Shown: in pieces, positions 32,176 to 40,360 of the stretch | Layout of the letters: each line of letters begins with the position of its first letter | Position numbering within the stretch: position 1 is the stretch's first letter | From: Bacteroidota bacterium | GTDB taxonomy: Bacteria; Bacteroidota; Bacteroidia; Cytophagales; UBA9547 | NCBI GenBank assembly: GCA_004293915.1 | Contig: RDZG01000013.1 | Coordinates: 1-44,359, forward strand | Reading direction: 5' to 3' | DNA length: 44,359 nucleotides | Made by a program: the position numbers and the translations under genes | Notes under the pieces: generated by a model | Databases searched by the model: none | What the model saw: only the letters and a program-made list of their open reading frames with translations | Told to the model about the DNA's origin: nothing

Positions 32176-35100
32176 TTATTGAATTTTTGCGAAGCAGAAC
32201 CTTCCTCTTTTAATTTTTGAATAGTGGTTTTGCTTCCTGATTTCAGCTTTTCCCATTTTCTGTTTTACTGTGCCATCTTCCTGCACCTCTTCTTCGGTTG
32301 CCTGACTTTTTAGCCAAGCGGACAAAGCTGCAGATAAATGTTCGATAGATTTCGGTTCTCCTTGGTCAATGGCTTTTGGCACAAAACGAATTTCTTCTTT
32401 GTGTTTTGCCAAAGCGTCTAATACTTCTTTTTGATTTAAGAAAATAGATTTGCCCAAATGGTCGATGTAAATGAGTTCGTATCCTTTGTATTCAAAGTTT
32501 GTTATCATAGAAGGTTTACTAGGATGACCCAATAAAGCAATCATTCCATCTTGTGGGCAAACTTCCTGAATTGCTTTAAAACCTGTATAAATTCCGTTTG
32601 GAAGCGATTTATAAAACTGTTCGTTCTTCTTCAATTCTTCCAACAATTCCTGACGGAAAGTTTCCAAAGAGAAATCGTCAAAGCCTAATGATTTTTCAGT
32701 GTCAATTTCTTCCCAAGAAGATTGCATTTGCTCCAACATTCTCGCTTTTTGTTTCTGTTCTAGATTTTCATCTTCTGCCATTTCTCTGAAAGTATCAGAG
32801 AAATCTAAATGAACTTCAGAACCTGCCAGTTTCATTGCAGCCATACGTTGTTCAATCCTGCCTTGTAAGTTCAGGTAGGAGTTGATATTGTTTGATGGCC
32901 AGAAATTAATGCCGAATATTTTTTTGTTTGGCGAACCCAAACGGTCAATACGGCCCATACGCTGAATAACGCGAACGGGATTCCAGTGTATATCGTAATT
33001 GACAACTAAGTCACAATCTTGCAAGTTTTGTCCTTCGCTCAATGCATCGGTCGCAATAAGGATATCAATTGGGTTTTGTAGTTTTTCATAAGTTCGTTTG
33101 TCATTCTCTATAATCCATTGTTGCCACTCGTCAAACTGCATATTCAATGAAAGTTCTTTGCTCGATGGCTCAAAAGCCCATTCTTTTTCACGGAATAATT
33201 TGGTGAAAGGAGCAAAGCGTTCCAAAATAGGTTCGTAGTTTTTTGTTTCTCCTGCTTCGTTCCAAACCTTAGAAGTATCTCCGCTTACGGCAGCCACATT
33301 GTCGAAACCTCTTGCTTTCAATTGTTCAAATAGATAAAAAGCAGTGTCTTTGTAAACCGTAAAAATTAAAACTTTGACATTGCCACCGTTTTCACCCGCT
33401 TGTCGTTTCTTTACTATTCTGTTTATCAGCGTTTCGAGTTTATCATCTTCGCTGCTGTGATTTCTAGGCTTCTTTATTTCCTTGTCAATCTTGCGTTCAA
33501 ACTGAATCAAGTTTGATTGGAGCAATTGCAATGCTTCAATATCTGCTTTTAAATCCTTCTTGAAATTTTCAATTTTGCCCGAACGGTCAATGTCAGCTAG
33601 TCGGGTTTTACGTTTCTTGCCCAAAGTAAAATCCTCAATTTGTGCTAAAATATCATCGTCATCAAAAATCGATGTTTGGGCTTCATTCCAACCTGTTTCC
33701 TTTTTTGTTTCTTGATATTGTTTTATTCTGTCGAATGCATTTTGATGATGGGCTAAAATTTTCTCAACAGTTGATTGAAATGAGAACCAAGAAGATTCTA
33801 ATCGTTTTACCAACAGGATATACATCATTTTTACCAAGAAATGGTCACGCTGCTTTTCATCGTGCAAAACATCTGCATCTTCAAATTCCTCAATGTAAAA
33901 CGAAGGTTGGTAGCCTGAAAGCATTGGCGGAAAATGGTCGAACAATTCTTCAAAATTCTCGAAGTTTCCAATTTGCTTTGGTGTAACGAAAATGTTTTCT
34001 GGTTTTGTTTTCTTAGGGAATTCTAATCCATCCTGATGCCCTTCAATCATTTTACGTGTACGGGCAACAGTCAATGAATCGGTTAATTTGAAAAAGTTTG
34101 GTGGAAGTTTTTTAATGAACTCAGCAATTTTAGGGTCTGGTTCTTGTGTCCATTCGTTGAATGCTTTTTGTGCTGCTCGGAAAGTGTAATCAATGTTTTT
34201 GATGTCCAATGATTCTTCAAATCCTTTTGCCTTTCCACCAACAATCAATTTGAATTGATTACGAATATCCAACAACGAATTGTTTATTGGAGTTGCCGAA
34301 AGCATTAGTACTTTGATATCTCCTTTTGATTTTGAAAGTATTTCATCAACTAAATATTTGTAGCGGTTAGATTTACTATTCCTGAGATTATGGCTTTCAT
34401 CAATAACTAATATTTTTGGTTTGTCATCCAACATTTGTTGTATTGTAAAACTATCTTTTCTAGAATAAGAATCCCATCTATTTTCAACCAAATCTGTATG
34501 AAATCTGAGTTTAAATTCAAAGTTGTCTTTTTCGAATTTATTTCCAGGTTCAAGAAATTTATTCCAGTTGTTTTCAAGCTTTTTTGGACAAAGTAAAATA
34601 GATTTATAACCTTGCATTTCAAAAAATTTCATTACCGCCAATGCAGTCCAAGTTTTTCCCAAACCTACGGCATCGGCTAAAATGGCTCCGTTGTGTTTTT
34701 GAAGCATTTTAATCAAACTCAAAACACCTTTTTGCTGAAACTCATACAAGGAATTGTAAACAACAGTGTTTTCAAGGCGTCCAATTTGACGATTGAATTC
34801 AGGATTGTCTTTTTCAATTAAAAGTTCGTCACCAAAGAGTTCAAACAAAACTTTGTAATAAAGTTGCTTTGGCGAATACTCGGTAAAAATCTTCTTTATT
34901 TCGTCAATAAGGTATTGCTTGAAAGGAATTCGATTTATGCTACCGTTAGTATCAATAACGGTTTTATAATCGTGCGCTTGTGGTTTTTCCCATAGTTCAT
35001 TGAACCATTTTACTAGTTCTCGGTATTGACTGTTGTCACCAGTTTCAGCAATGTTAAGTTCAACATTATTGGTAGTTTTTTTTCCTATTCCAGCCTCTGT

Positions 35101-35505
35101 TAGATTTGAACTTCCTGAAACAAAATGATGGTCTTTGCCATCTATATTTGAATGGTTTAAATAAACTTTAGCGTGGCAAAAGTTAGGTTCTAATGTCTTT
35201 GCAATTACTTTGTCAAGTTCCAAAAACGCCACTGCTTCTTGTGCAACCTTGTTTAGTTTTAAAGATGCGTCAATATTAATGTCTTCGTTTAAAAGGTCAA
35301 GTGCTCTGTCCTTGTCTGAATCAAAGTTTACGATGTCGCCAAGTATGAATTTATATTCGTCAATTTTGTCTTTTGTTGTCTTTGATAAATAAGCCAAAGC
35401 CCCAACTGTAAAATAGCCAGTAACGATAGATAGTTTCCCTGTCTGTGTATATTTTGTAATCCACTCGTGGACTTTCAGATTTTCGTTTTCGTTGTCTAAT
35501 ATCAT
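32176..35505 (-). CDS. SNF2-family helicase with N-terminal phospholipase-D-like nuclease domain
   Basis: A 1109-codon frame from ATG 35505. Residues 1-180 form a PLD-like domain with HAKVYL (111-116) and SGSSNLTEAGI (130-140), an HxK...N catalytic pattern. The SF2 motor follows: ADAVGLGKTWT (277-287), DESHNLR (369-375), SATPINN (403-409), ATDALSEGQNL, and QRMGRIDRLG in the second RecA domain. The 3' end is frameshifted: an extra A in the A4 run at 32256-32259 diverts the last 30 residues. In the other frame the protein continues KWEKLKSGSKTTIQKLKEEG to an SDNFDLITWFIVS-like end with TAA at 32136, which is surely the original C-terminus. It heads a helicase, DUF1016 nuclease, methylase operon, probably a restriction-type defence system. 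Confidence 0.88.
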   Translation of the reverse strand: MILDNENENLKVHEWITKYTQTGKLSIVTGYFTVGALAYLSKTTKDKIDEYKFILGDIVNFDSDKDRALDLLNEDINIDASLKLNKVAQEAVAFLELDKVIAKTLEPNFCHAKVYLNHSNIDGKDHHFVSGSSNLTEAGIGKKTTNNVELNIAETGDNSQYRELVKWFNELWEKPQAHDYKTVIDTNGSINRIPFKQYLIDEIKKIFTEYSPKQLYYKVLFELFGDELLIEKDNPEFNRQIGRLENTVVYNSLYEFQQKGVLSLIKMLQKHNGAILADAVGLGKTWTALAVMKFFEMQGYKSILLCPKKLENNWNKFLEPGNKFEKDNFEFKLRFHTDLVENRWDSYSRKDSFTIQQMLDDKPKILVIDESHNLRNSKSNRYKYLVDEILSKSKGDIKVLMLSATPINNSLLDIRNQFKLIVGGKAKGFEESLDIKNIDYTFRAAQKAFNEWTQEPDPKIAEFIKKLPPNFFKLTDSLTVARTRKMIEGHQDGLEFPKKTKPENIFVTPKQIGNFENFEELFDHFPPMLSGYQPSFYIEEFEDADVLHDEKQRDHFLVKMMYILLVKRLESSWFSFQSTVEKILAHHQNAFDRIKQYQETKKETGWNEAQTSIFDDDDILAQIEDFTLGKKRKTRLADIDRSGKIENFKKDLKADIEALQLLQSNLIQFERKIDKEIKKPRNHSSEDDKLETLINRIVKKRQAGENGGNVKVLIFTVYKDTAFYLFEQLKARGFDNVAAVSGDTSKVWNEAGETKNYEPILERFAPFTKLFREKEWAFEPSSKELSLNMQFDEWQQWIIENDKRTYEKLQNPIDILIATDALSEGQNLQDCDLVVNYDIHWNPVRVIQRMGRIDRLGSPNKKIFGINFWPSNNINSYLNLQGRIEQRMAAMKLAGSEVHLDFSDTFREMAEDENLEQKQKARMLEQMQSSWEEIDTEKSLGFDDFSLETFRQELLEELKKNEQFYKSLPNGIYTGFKAIQEVCPQDGMIALLGHPSKPSMITNFEYKGYELIYIDHLGKSIFLNQKEVLDALAKHKEEIRFVPKAIDQGEPKSIEHLSAALSAWLKSQATEEEVQEDGTVKQKMGKAEIRKQNHYSKIKRGRFCFAKIQ

Positions 35506-35524
35506 AGGGCTAATTTATTCATTA

Positions 35525-35761
35525 TTATTGGATGTCTTTGAATCGTAAACCAAAAAAAGTTTCTTTTGATTTTATAGCACCATCAAAAAATAGTTGAAAA
35601 ACTTCTTTTTTATACCTATCAGGTGTTGGATGTTGTTCCCAAATTAATGGATCTGATGCTATTTCGTAAATTTCGTCAAAGTCTGAGGATTTGATTGGCA
35701 AAATTTTTACGATTTCGTTTTCTAAACGTAAAATACTAAAATCTATTTCGGATAAATTCAT
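35525..35761 (-). pseudogene. truncated GNAT-family acetyltransferase (N-terminal third)
   Basis: Seventy-eight codons from ATG 35761. ILRLENEIVKILPIKSSDFD, YEIASDPLIWEQHPTPDRYK and VFQLFFDGAIKSKETFFG match the start of RimJ/RimL-type GNAT acetyltransferases, which normally run to about 170 residues. The acetyl-CoA-binding part (RxxGxG/A region) is absent: coding ends in RFKDIQ-stop, 20 nt before the helicase start. The defence operon therefore seems to have replaced the 3' part of this gene. The start lies three nucleotides after the FGE-like gene. Confidence 0.8.
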
Positions 35762-35764
35762 TTT

Positions 35765-36631
35765 TTATTTGCTTTTGGCACACCTAAAACCGATATGCAT
35801 CAATGAAGTTTCTTTGCTACACGAGTTTCTGGCAGTATTTATATAACTAAAACACTCATTGCTGTCGCACAAAAACGAACCTCCTCTTATCGCTTTATAT
35901 AGCGTATCTGTAACAAATTTTTCTTTATTTCCAGGATATAATTTGTAATTATCGCTGCACCATTGCCATACATTTCCACCCATATCTGTCATTCCTGAAT
36001 CTGTTTTGCCAAAAAATCCAATTGGTGAAGTAAACAAAAACCCATCATTTTGAGTATTATTGTCTGGAAATTTTCCTTGCCAAACATTAGATTTATACTT
36101 TTGATTTTCAACCAATTGGCTTCCCCAACTAAAACGCGAAGCATTTGTTTTTCCGTTTCGAGCTGCAAATTCCCATTCGTTTTCTGTTGGCAATCGTTTT
36201 CCTAAAAACAAACAATAGGCACAAGCATCGTTCCAACTAACTTGAGTAACTGGATGATTTTGTTCAGCTTTTGGAAAAGTTATTCCTTGTGGAAATTTCC
36301 AATTTGCTTTTTCTACTAATTTCCACTCACCAAATTTAATATCGAAAACACCTGCATTTCCAAATTTTTCTGCTTCTGTTATATAGTTTTGCTGTTTTAC
36401 AAATTCAGAAAATTGAGCAACTGAAACCAAATTTTTGTCGATATAAAAAGAATTTATTTTTACGTTATGTTTTGGAACTTCATTTGACTTGCAATTTTTG
36501 CCATCACATCCGATTTCAATGTTTTTAGTTTCAAAATAAACCATTTCATTAAGAGTTTCTTCGGTTTTTTTACATGAACTACAAAATGTAAAAATTAAAA
36601 ATAGGTAAACAAATACTTTATTAAACGTCAA
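35765..36631 (-). CDS. lipoprotein with formylglycine-generating enzyme (SUMF1-type) domain
   Basis: A 288-residue protein. The start is TTG 36631, the only start that keeps the signal peptide; the lipobox is FCSSC with C20. The FGE-sulfatase domain runs from about residue 35 to 285: FYIDKNLVSVAQFSEFV, HPVTQVSWNDACAYCLFLGKRLPTENEWEFAAR, TDMGGNVWQWCSDNY, and RGGSFLCDSNECFS with an HIGFRCAK end. C255 and C260 align with the two catalytic cysteines of true formylglycine-generating enzymes, which oxidise a cysteine in sulfatases. Many bacterial homologues lack them. As an outer or inner membrane lipoprotein it may act on exported sulfatases, but none is encoded in the window. Confidence 0.85.
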   Translation of the reverse strand: MTFNKVFVYLFLIFTFCSSCKKTEETLNEMVYFETKNIEIGCDGKNCKSNEVPKHNVKINSFYIDKNLVSVAQFSEFVKQQNYITEAEKFGNAGVFDIKFGEWKLVEKANWKFPQGITFPKAEQNHPVTQVSWNDACAYCLFLGKRLPTENEWEFAARNGKTNASRFSWGSQLVENQKYKSNVWQGKFPDNNTQNDGFLFTSPIGFFGKTDSGMTDMGGNVWQWCSDNYKLYPGNKEKFVTDTLYKAIRGGSFLCDSNECFSYINTARNSCSKETSLMHIGFRCAKSK

Positions 36632-36720
36632 AATTAAAATTCTAAATTGAAATAACTAAAAGTTTTATGTTCTAAAACAAGTGATTTACAAAAATAGTAC
36701 AAAATGATGTAAGATAAACA

Positions 36721-36750
36721 TTGATTTATTGAACTGATATCTTAGTTTTG
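36721..36750 (+). promoter_or_regulatory. Bacteroidota-type promoter of mreB
   Basis: TTG (36721-36723), 19 nt, TAGTTTTG (36743-36750): a full consensus match ending 25 nt before the mreB ATG. Confidence 0.65.
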
Positions 36751-36775
36751 TGAAAATATAAAAACAAAATAATTA

Positions 36776-37804
36776 ATGGGATTATTTGACTTCTTTACTA
36801 GCGACCTAGCAATAGATTTAGGAACTGCCAACACACTTATTATTTGGAATGATAAAATTGTTGTTGATGAACCATCTATTATTGCTCTTGATAAAATTAG
36901 CGGAAAAGTGCTTGCTATTGGCAAACAAGCCATGCAAATGCACGAAAAAACACATGATAACATCAAAACAATTCGTCCATTAAAAGATGGAGTGATTGCA
37001 GATTTTCATGCTGCCGAACACATGATTCGTGAGATGATTAAAATGATAGATGGTGGTAAAAAACGTATTTTTGCTCCTTCTCATCGCATGGTTATCTGTA
37101 TTCCATCGGGTATTACTGAGGTTGAAAAACGTGCCGTGCGTGATTCTGCCGAACATGCTGGTGCAAAAGAAGTATATATGGTGCACGAACCCATAGCTGC
37201 TGCTATTGGAATTGGTATCGATATAGAACAACCGTTGGGAAGTATGGTGGTAGATATTGGTGGTGGAACTACCGAAATTGCTGTTATAGCACTTTCTGGT
37301 ATTGTATGCGACCAATCTATTCGTGTGGCTGGTGATGTTTTTAATAAAGATATTTTAGATTATATGCGTAGACAGCACAATTTATTGATTGGAGAGCGTT
37401 CGGCAGAAAAAATTAAAATCGAAGTTGGATCTGCTTTAACTGAATTAGAAGATGGACCTGATGATTATGAAATCCGTGGACGCGATTTGATGACAGGAAT
37501 TCCAAAAGTTATAAAAGTATCGTATTCTGAAATTGCTTTTGCTCTCGATAAATCGGTAGCAAAAATTGAAGAAGCTGTTTTGAAAGCACTCGAAACTGCT
37601 CCGCCAGAACTTTCGGCTGATATTTACGAACGTGGCATTTATTTAACCGGTGGTGGTGCTTTGCTCAAAGGTTTAGACAAACGCTTGGCAATGAAAACAC
37701 GTTTGCCAATTCATATTGCCGAAGATCCACTTAGAGCAGTAGTTAGAGGAACTGGAATCGTAATTAAAAATTTGAATAAATACAGAGCTGTGTTAATGTC
37801 GTAA
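36776..37804 (+). CDS. mreB: rod shape-determining protein MreB
   Basis: A 342-residue bacterial actin that forms membrane-bound filaments directing lateral cell-wall synthesis. The N-terminal MGLFDFFTSDLAIDLGTANT has the phosphate-1 loop and a short membrane-attaching hydrophobic helix. VMVCIPSGITEVEKRAV-type sequence (MVICIPSG), the phosphate-2 loop VDIGGGTTEIAVI and the adenosine loop LTGGGALLKGLDKRL are all present. Length and start are normal. It is followed by mscL, not by mreC/mreD/mrdA/rodA, with which it is usually clustered, so the rest of the shape operon lies elsewhere. Confidence 0.97.
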   Translation: MGLFDFFTSDLAIDLGTANTLIIWNDKIVVDEPSIIALDKISGKVLAIGKQAMQMHEKTHDNIKTIRPLKDGVIADFHAAEHMIREMIKMIDGGKKRIFAPSHRMVICIPSGITEVEKRAVRDSAEHAGAKEVYMVHEPIAAAIGIGIDIEQPLGSMVVDIGGGTTEIAVIALSGIVCDQSIRVAGDVFNKDILDYMRRQHNLLIGERSAEKIKIEVGSALTELEDGPDDYEIRGRDLMTGIPKVIKVSYSEIAFALDKSVAKIEEAVLKALETAPPELSADIYERGIYLTGGGALLKGLDKRLAMKTRLPIHIAEDPLRAVVRGTGIVIKNLNKYRAVLMS

Positions 37805-37883
37805 TTTTTTCGACCAAAATTTTGATATTTTAGATTAGAATTAATAAACTTACGTATTATTTAACCTAAACAAAATATAAAAT

Positions 37884-38261
37884 ATGGGAATGATATCCGA
37901 ATTTAAAGCTTTTGCCATGAAAGGCAATGTGGTTGACCTTGCTGTCGGTGTTGTAATCGGTGGTGCTTTTGGTGCAATTGTTAGTTCGCTTGTTGGCGAT
38001 GTAATCATGCCAATCATTGGTGTACTAACTGGTGGTGTTAATTTTAGCGGTTTGAGTATTACTGTTGGCGATGCAGTTGTTGCCTATGGTAAATTCATTC
38101 AATCTGTTTTTTCTTTTACAATTATAGCATTTGTATTGTTTCTAATTATAAAAGGAATGAATGCAGCTAAAACAAAAGAAGAGGCAGCTCCAGCAGCTCC
38201 TCCAGCACCAACAACTTCAGAAAAATTATTGGCTGAAATTAGAGATGCACTTAAAAAATAA
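37884..38261 (+). CDS. mscL: large-conductance mechanosensitive channel MscL
   Basis: A 125-residue inner-membrane channel that opens under membrane tension to release solutes in osmotic downshock. The amphipathic N-helix [15 protein letters not shown] leads into TM1 ([22 protein letters not shown]), a periplasmic loop that is short in this protein, TM2 ([17 protein letters not shown]) and a C-terminal charged helix ([14 protein letters not shown]) after an Ala/Pro linker. All are family landmarks. ATG 37884 is 79 nt after mreB, so co-transcription is possible, and a strong terminator follows. Confidence 0.97.
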   Translation: MGMISEFKAFAMKGNVVDLAVGVVIGGAFGAIVSSLVGDVIMPIIGVLTGGVNFSGLSITVGDAVVAYGKFIQSVFSFTIIAFVLFLIIKGMNAAKTKEEAAPAAPPAPTTSEKLLAEIRDALKK

Positions 38262-38280
38262 AATTACTTTTTAAGCATTA

Positions 38281-38310
38281 AAAAAGGCTTCGGTAAATCG
38301 AAGCCTTTTT
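38281..38310 (+). terminator. hairpin terminator after mscL
   Basis: A 12-bp stem (AAAAAGGCTTCG with CGAAGCCTTTTT) around a 6-nt loop, followed by a T-run. It lies 19 nt past the mscL stop. Same core as the terminators at 10781 and 39247. Confidence 0.9.
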
Positions 38311-38368
38311 TTTGTTTAAAAACTATTCAACCACTTTTAATTGTGAAGTTCTTTTTATAAAGTCCCCT

Positions 38369-39184
38369 CTAAGTTATTATTTGTTCAATTTCTTGTTTTG
38401 TAAGTCCCGTTACTTTTTGTATTACATCAATAGTAAAGCCATCTGAAAGCATTATTTTTGCTGACTCAAGTTTACTCATTTTAACTGCTTTTATTTCTCT
38501 GTTTACACCATCAGCCTCTCTCATTGCTGCATAATCATATTCTTCGAGTTCTTGTTTTGTCCATGTATGCATTTGTGCAGATTGATAGGCAGCCTTCAAT
38601 CCGTCATCTTCGATATTTTCGGGCAATATTTCTAAACTTTCTGCATATTTTATAAAATATACCCATTTGTCAATAATCGTTTGCAACTGATTTTCAGTTT
38701 TATTAAATTTTTGAAGTTCTATCAAATTGAATTCAAAATCTTTAAACAAGTTTTCGCCTGTATCGGTATCAGTGGTGAGGTGTTTAGAAAGATAATTTGG
38801 GTTTTTTGAAATATTAAAATCAAAAATTCCTATAAAAACAATCGGACGAAGTTTGTCGTAATCATCGCCTCTTTCTATTTGTGAGGTATAACCTTTTGCA
38901 AGATAATATTGTAATCGTTTTTCAAGTCCGTTTACATTCGCAACTTGCATTTCAATAATATACTCATTTCCTTCGCTATCTTTTACTTTTACATCAATAA
39001 TTGTAGCTTTGAGACTTTGAATAATGGGCAATTGAAAAGGATTTTGCATCGATACTTCTGCAATTTTTTTTGTGCTTTCCAATTTCAAAACTGCATTTAA
39101 AAACGAAATGAGAATTATTTTCTTATTCTCATCACCAAAAATTTTTCTAAAAGCAATGTCATTTTTTATATCTACAAACTTCAT
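38369..39184 (-). CDS. Rpn/PD-(D/E)XK nuclease family 'transposase' protein
   Basis: A 271-residue protein of the PDDEXK-nuclease transposase family (Rpn-like, recombination-promoting nucleases). FVDIKNDIAFRKIFGDENKK is the family opening; IIDVKVKDSEGNEYIIEMQV has the D...ExQ active-site pattern; RLQYYLAKGYTSQIERGDDYDKLRPIVFIGI is the conserved second helix and strand. The C-terminal half carries a KIMLSDGFTIDVIQKVTGLT segment, a helix-turn-helix-like tail typical of the group. These genes are frequent in variable numbers in Bacteroidota and are not flanked by inverted repeats, and none are seen here. It is monocistronic. Confidence 0.88.
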   Translation of the reverse strand: MKFVDIKNDIAFRKIFGDENKKIILISFLNAVLKLESTKKIAEVSMQNPFQLPIIQSLKATIIDVKVKDSEGNEYIIEMQVANVNGLEKRLQYYLAKGYTSQIERGDDYDKLRPIVFIGIFDFNISKNPNYLSKHLTTDTDTGENLFKDFEFNLIELQKFNKTENQLQTIIDKWVYFIKYAESLEILPENIEDDGLKAAYQSAQMHTWTKQELEEYDYAAMREADGVNREIKAVKMSKLESAKIMLSDGFTIDVIQKVTGLTKQEIEQIIT

Positions 39185-39246
39185 TTAGCAAAGTTACAAA
39201 AAATTTATTCTATTGCTATGCTGATTTTTAGCATATTACATAAACA

Positions 39247-39279
39247 AAAAAGGCTTCGGGAATTATTCGAAGCCTTTTT
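39247..39279 (-). terminator. hairpin terminator after the 39298-39891 lipoprotein gene
   Basis: A 12-bp stem (AAAAAGGCTTCG with CGAAGCCTTTTT) around a 9-nt loop. On the minus strand it lies 19 nt past the stop at 39298 and is followed by a U-rich run. Confidence 0.88.
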
Positions 39280-39297
39280 AATAAACTTGACTATTGA

Positions 39298-39891
39298 CTA
39301 GTAAAATTTAATAGTTAAACCAATGCTACCTAATGTTGAGCTTGTTCCAGAAGGAGCAGCAGTAACTTTGGCTACAGCTTTTTTACCACTAGATGTTTGA
39401 AATGCAAATACAGTTCCAACTGCCCACGGGTCGTTAGATCTTACTCTAGTACCAGCTACTGTACCTGAACCTAAATCAGTTGCTGTTGCAGCATCAACAA
39501 TTGATATAACTGCTTTTGAGTTTGTTAATGTATCAAAAACTGCAGTTGTTACACCAGCAGCCACAACTTTGAAAGTGGTTTGAGTAGTACCAGTTGTAGT
39601 ATAAACTGCTTGCACAGATGGATCATTTGGTCCACCAATAAAATATTTATTTCCTGAAGCAGAACCATTACCATAAGCTAAATCAAAATCAGCAGATGTT
39701 GAAAAGCCTACAACAGAAGCATTTAACTTACCAAATTGTGAAGCTGTTCCTTTTTGGTTATTCATGATTACATCTGATGAATATGCAGGAACAACAGACG
39801 GCAATACTTCGTCTTTTTTACAGCTAGTTGTAAATAATGTTGCTGTAGCCAAAGCTATCATTGCAACGCCTGATAAAATTACTTTTTTCAT
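39298..39891 (-). CDS. hypothetical Bacteroidota lipoprotein
   Basis: A 197-residue protein. Residues 1-24 are a lipoprotein signal (MKKVILSGVAMIALATATLF then TTSC, with C24 followed by KKDE). The mature part is rich in Ala, Ser, Thr and Gly with alternating beta-strand-like stretches (TTFKVVAAGVTTAVFDTLT, KAVISIVDAATATDLG) and a DPWAVGTVFAFQTSSGKKAVAKV segment like a small beta-barrel or sandwich. Codon use appears somewhat more GC-rich than that of its neighbours, which can mean high expression. It has its own promoter and terminator. I recognise no family. Confidence 0.75.
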   Translation of the reverse strand: MKKVILSGVAMIALATATLFTTSCKKDEVLPSVVPAYSSDVIMNNQKGTASQFGKLNASVVGFSTSADFDLAYGNGSASGNKYFIGGPNDPSVQAVYTTTGTTQTTFKVVAAGVTTAVFDTLTNSKAVISIVDAATATDLGSGTVAGTRVRSNDPWAVGTVFAFQTSSGKKAVAKVTAAPSGTSSTLGSIGLTIKFY

Positions 39892-39933
39892 TTTTTTAAA
39901 TTTTTAAAGATTTGAGTTATAAAATATTTTAGA

Positions 39934-39965
39934 CAAATATATAAAAGGTTGCATCAATATATCAA
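39934..39965 (-). promoter_or_regulatory. Bacteroidota-type promoter of the 39298-39891 lipoprotein
   Basis: On the minus strand TTG (39965-39963), 21 nt, TATATTTG (39941-39934), full consensus, 42 nt upstream of ATG 39891. Confidence 0.6.
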
Positions 39966-40019
39966 ATTTTTTGTCGTATAAAATTGTTAATTTTTAAAAA
40001 TAGATATTTGGATTGATTT

Positions 40020-40310
40020 TAACTGGTTTATCCACAAGCTATTAATAATAATCTTTTATTTAAAATTAGTTTTTATTATTATTATAATGTTGTGGATATG
40101 TTGATTAAAATGCTAATTTATCTTATCCATACTCATACTTTTTTTATCAACATCTAGATTAGTTCATTCTAAATGTATAATTAAGGTTTTGATTATATAT
40201 CCACACATGTTAATAAACATTGCGAGTATAAATATTTTTGTAAAGTTATGTAGAGAAGATTTTTGCTAATGCTATACTATTTAATCAGTTCATATTTTTA
40301 TGTGGATTAT
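40020..40310. other. candidate replication origin (oriC): DnaA-box cluster in a 469-nt gene-free AT-rich gap
   Basis: The gap 39892-40360 holds no gene. It contains one exact DnaA box TTATCCACA (40028-40036) and one-mismatch boxes at 40091-40099 (minus), 40123-40131, 40144-40152, 40197-40205 and 40301-40309 (minus). Very AT-rich stretches between them (TATTATTATTATAAT near 40073-40087) could serve as an unwinding element. mnmG, a common neighbour of bacterial origins, lies 1.7 kb away, and three parS sites lie 3.6-4.1 kb away. No dnaA gene is in the window, as is common in Bacteroidota. Confidence 0.55.
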
Positions 40311-40360
40311 AAACATAATTTATTAGTTATGAATACTTTAGACTTAGTTGTATACATTTT

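Noticed and set aside
38369-39184. Insertion sequence carrying the Rpn-type 'transposase'
   Set aside because: No terminal inverted repeats or target duplications are visible, and this family consists of stand-alone nucleases despite the name.
39189-39196. TAACTTTG as promoter of the Rpn-type gene
   Set aside because: Only 4 nt before the ATG and no TTG at the right distance.
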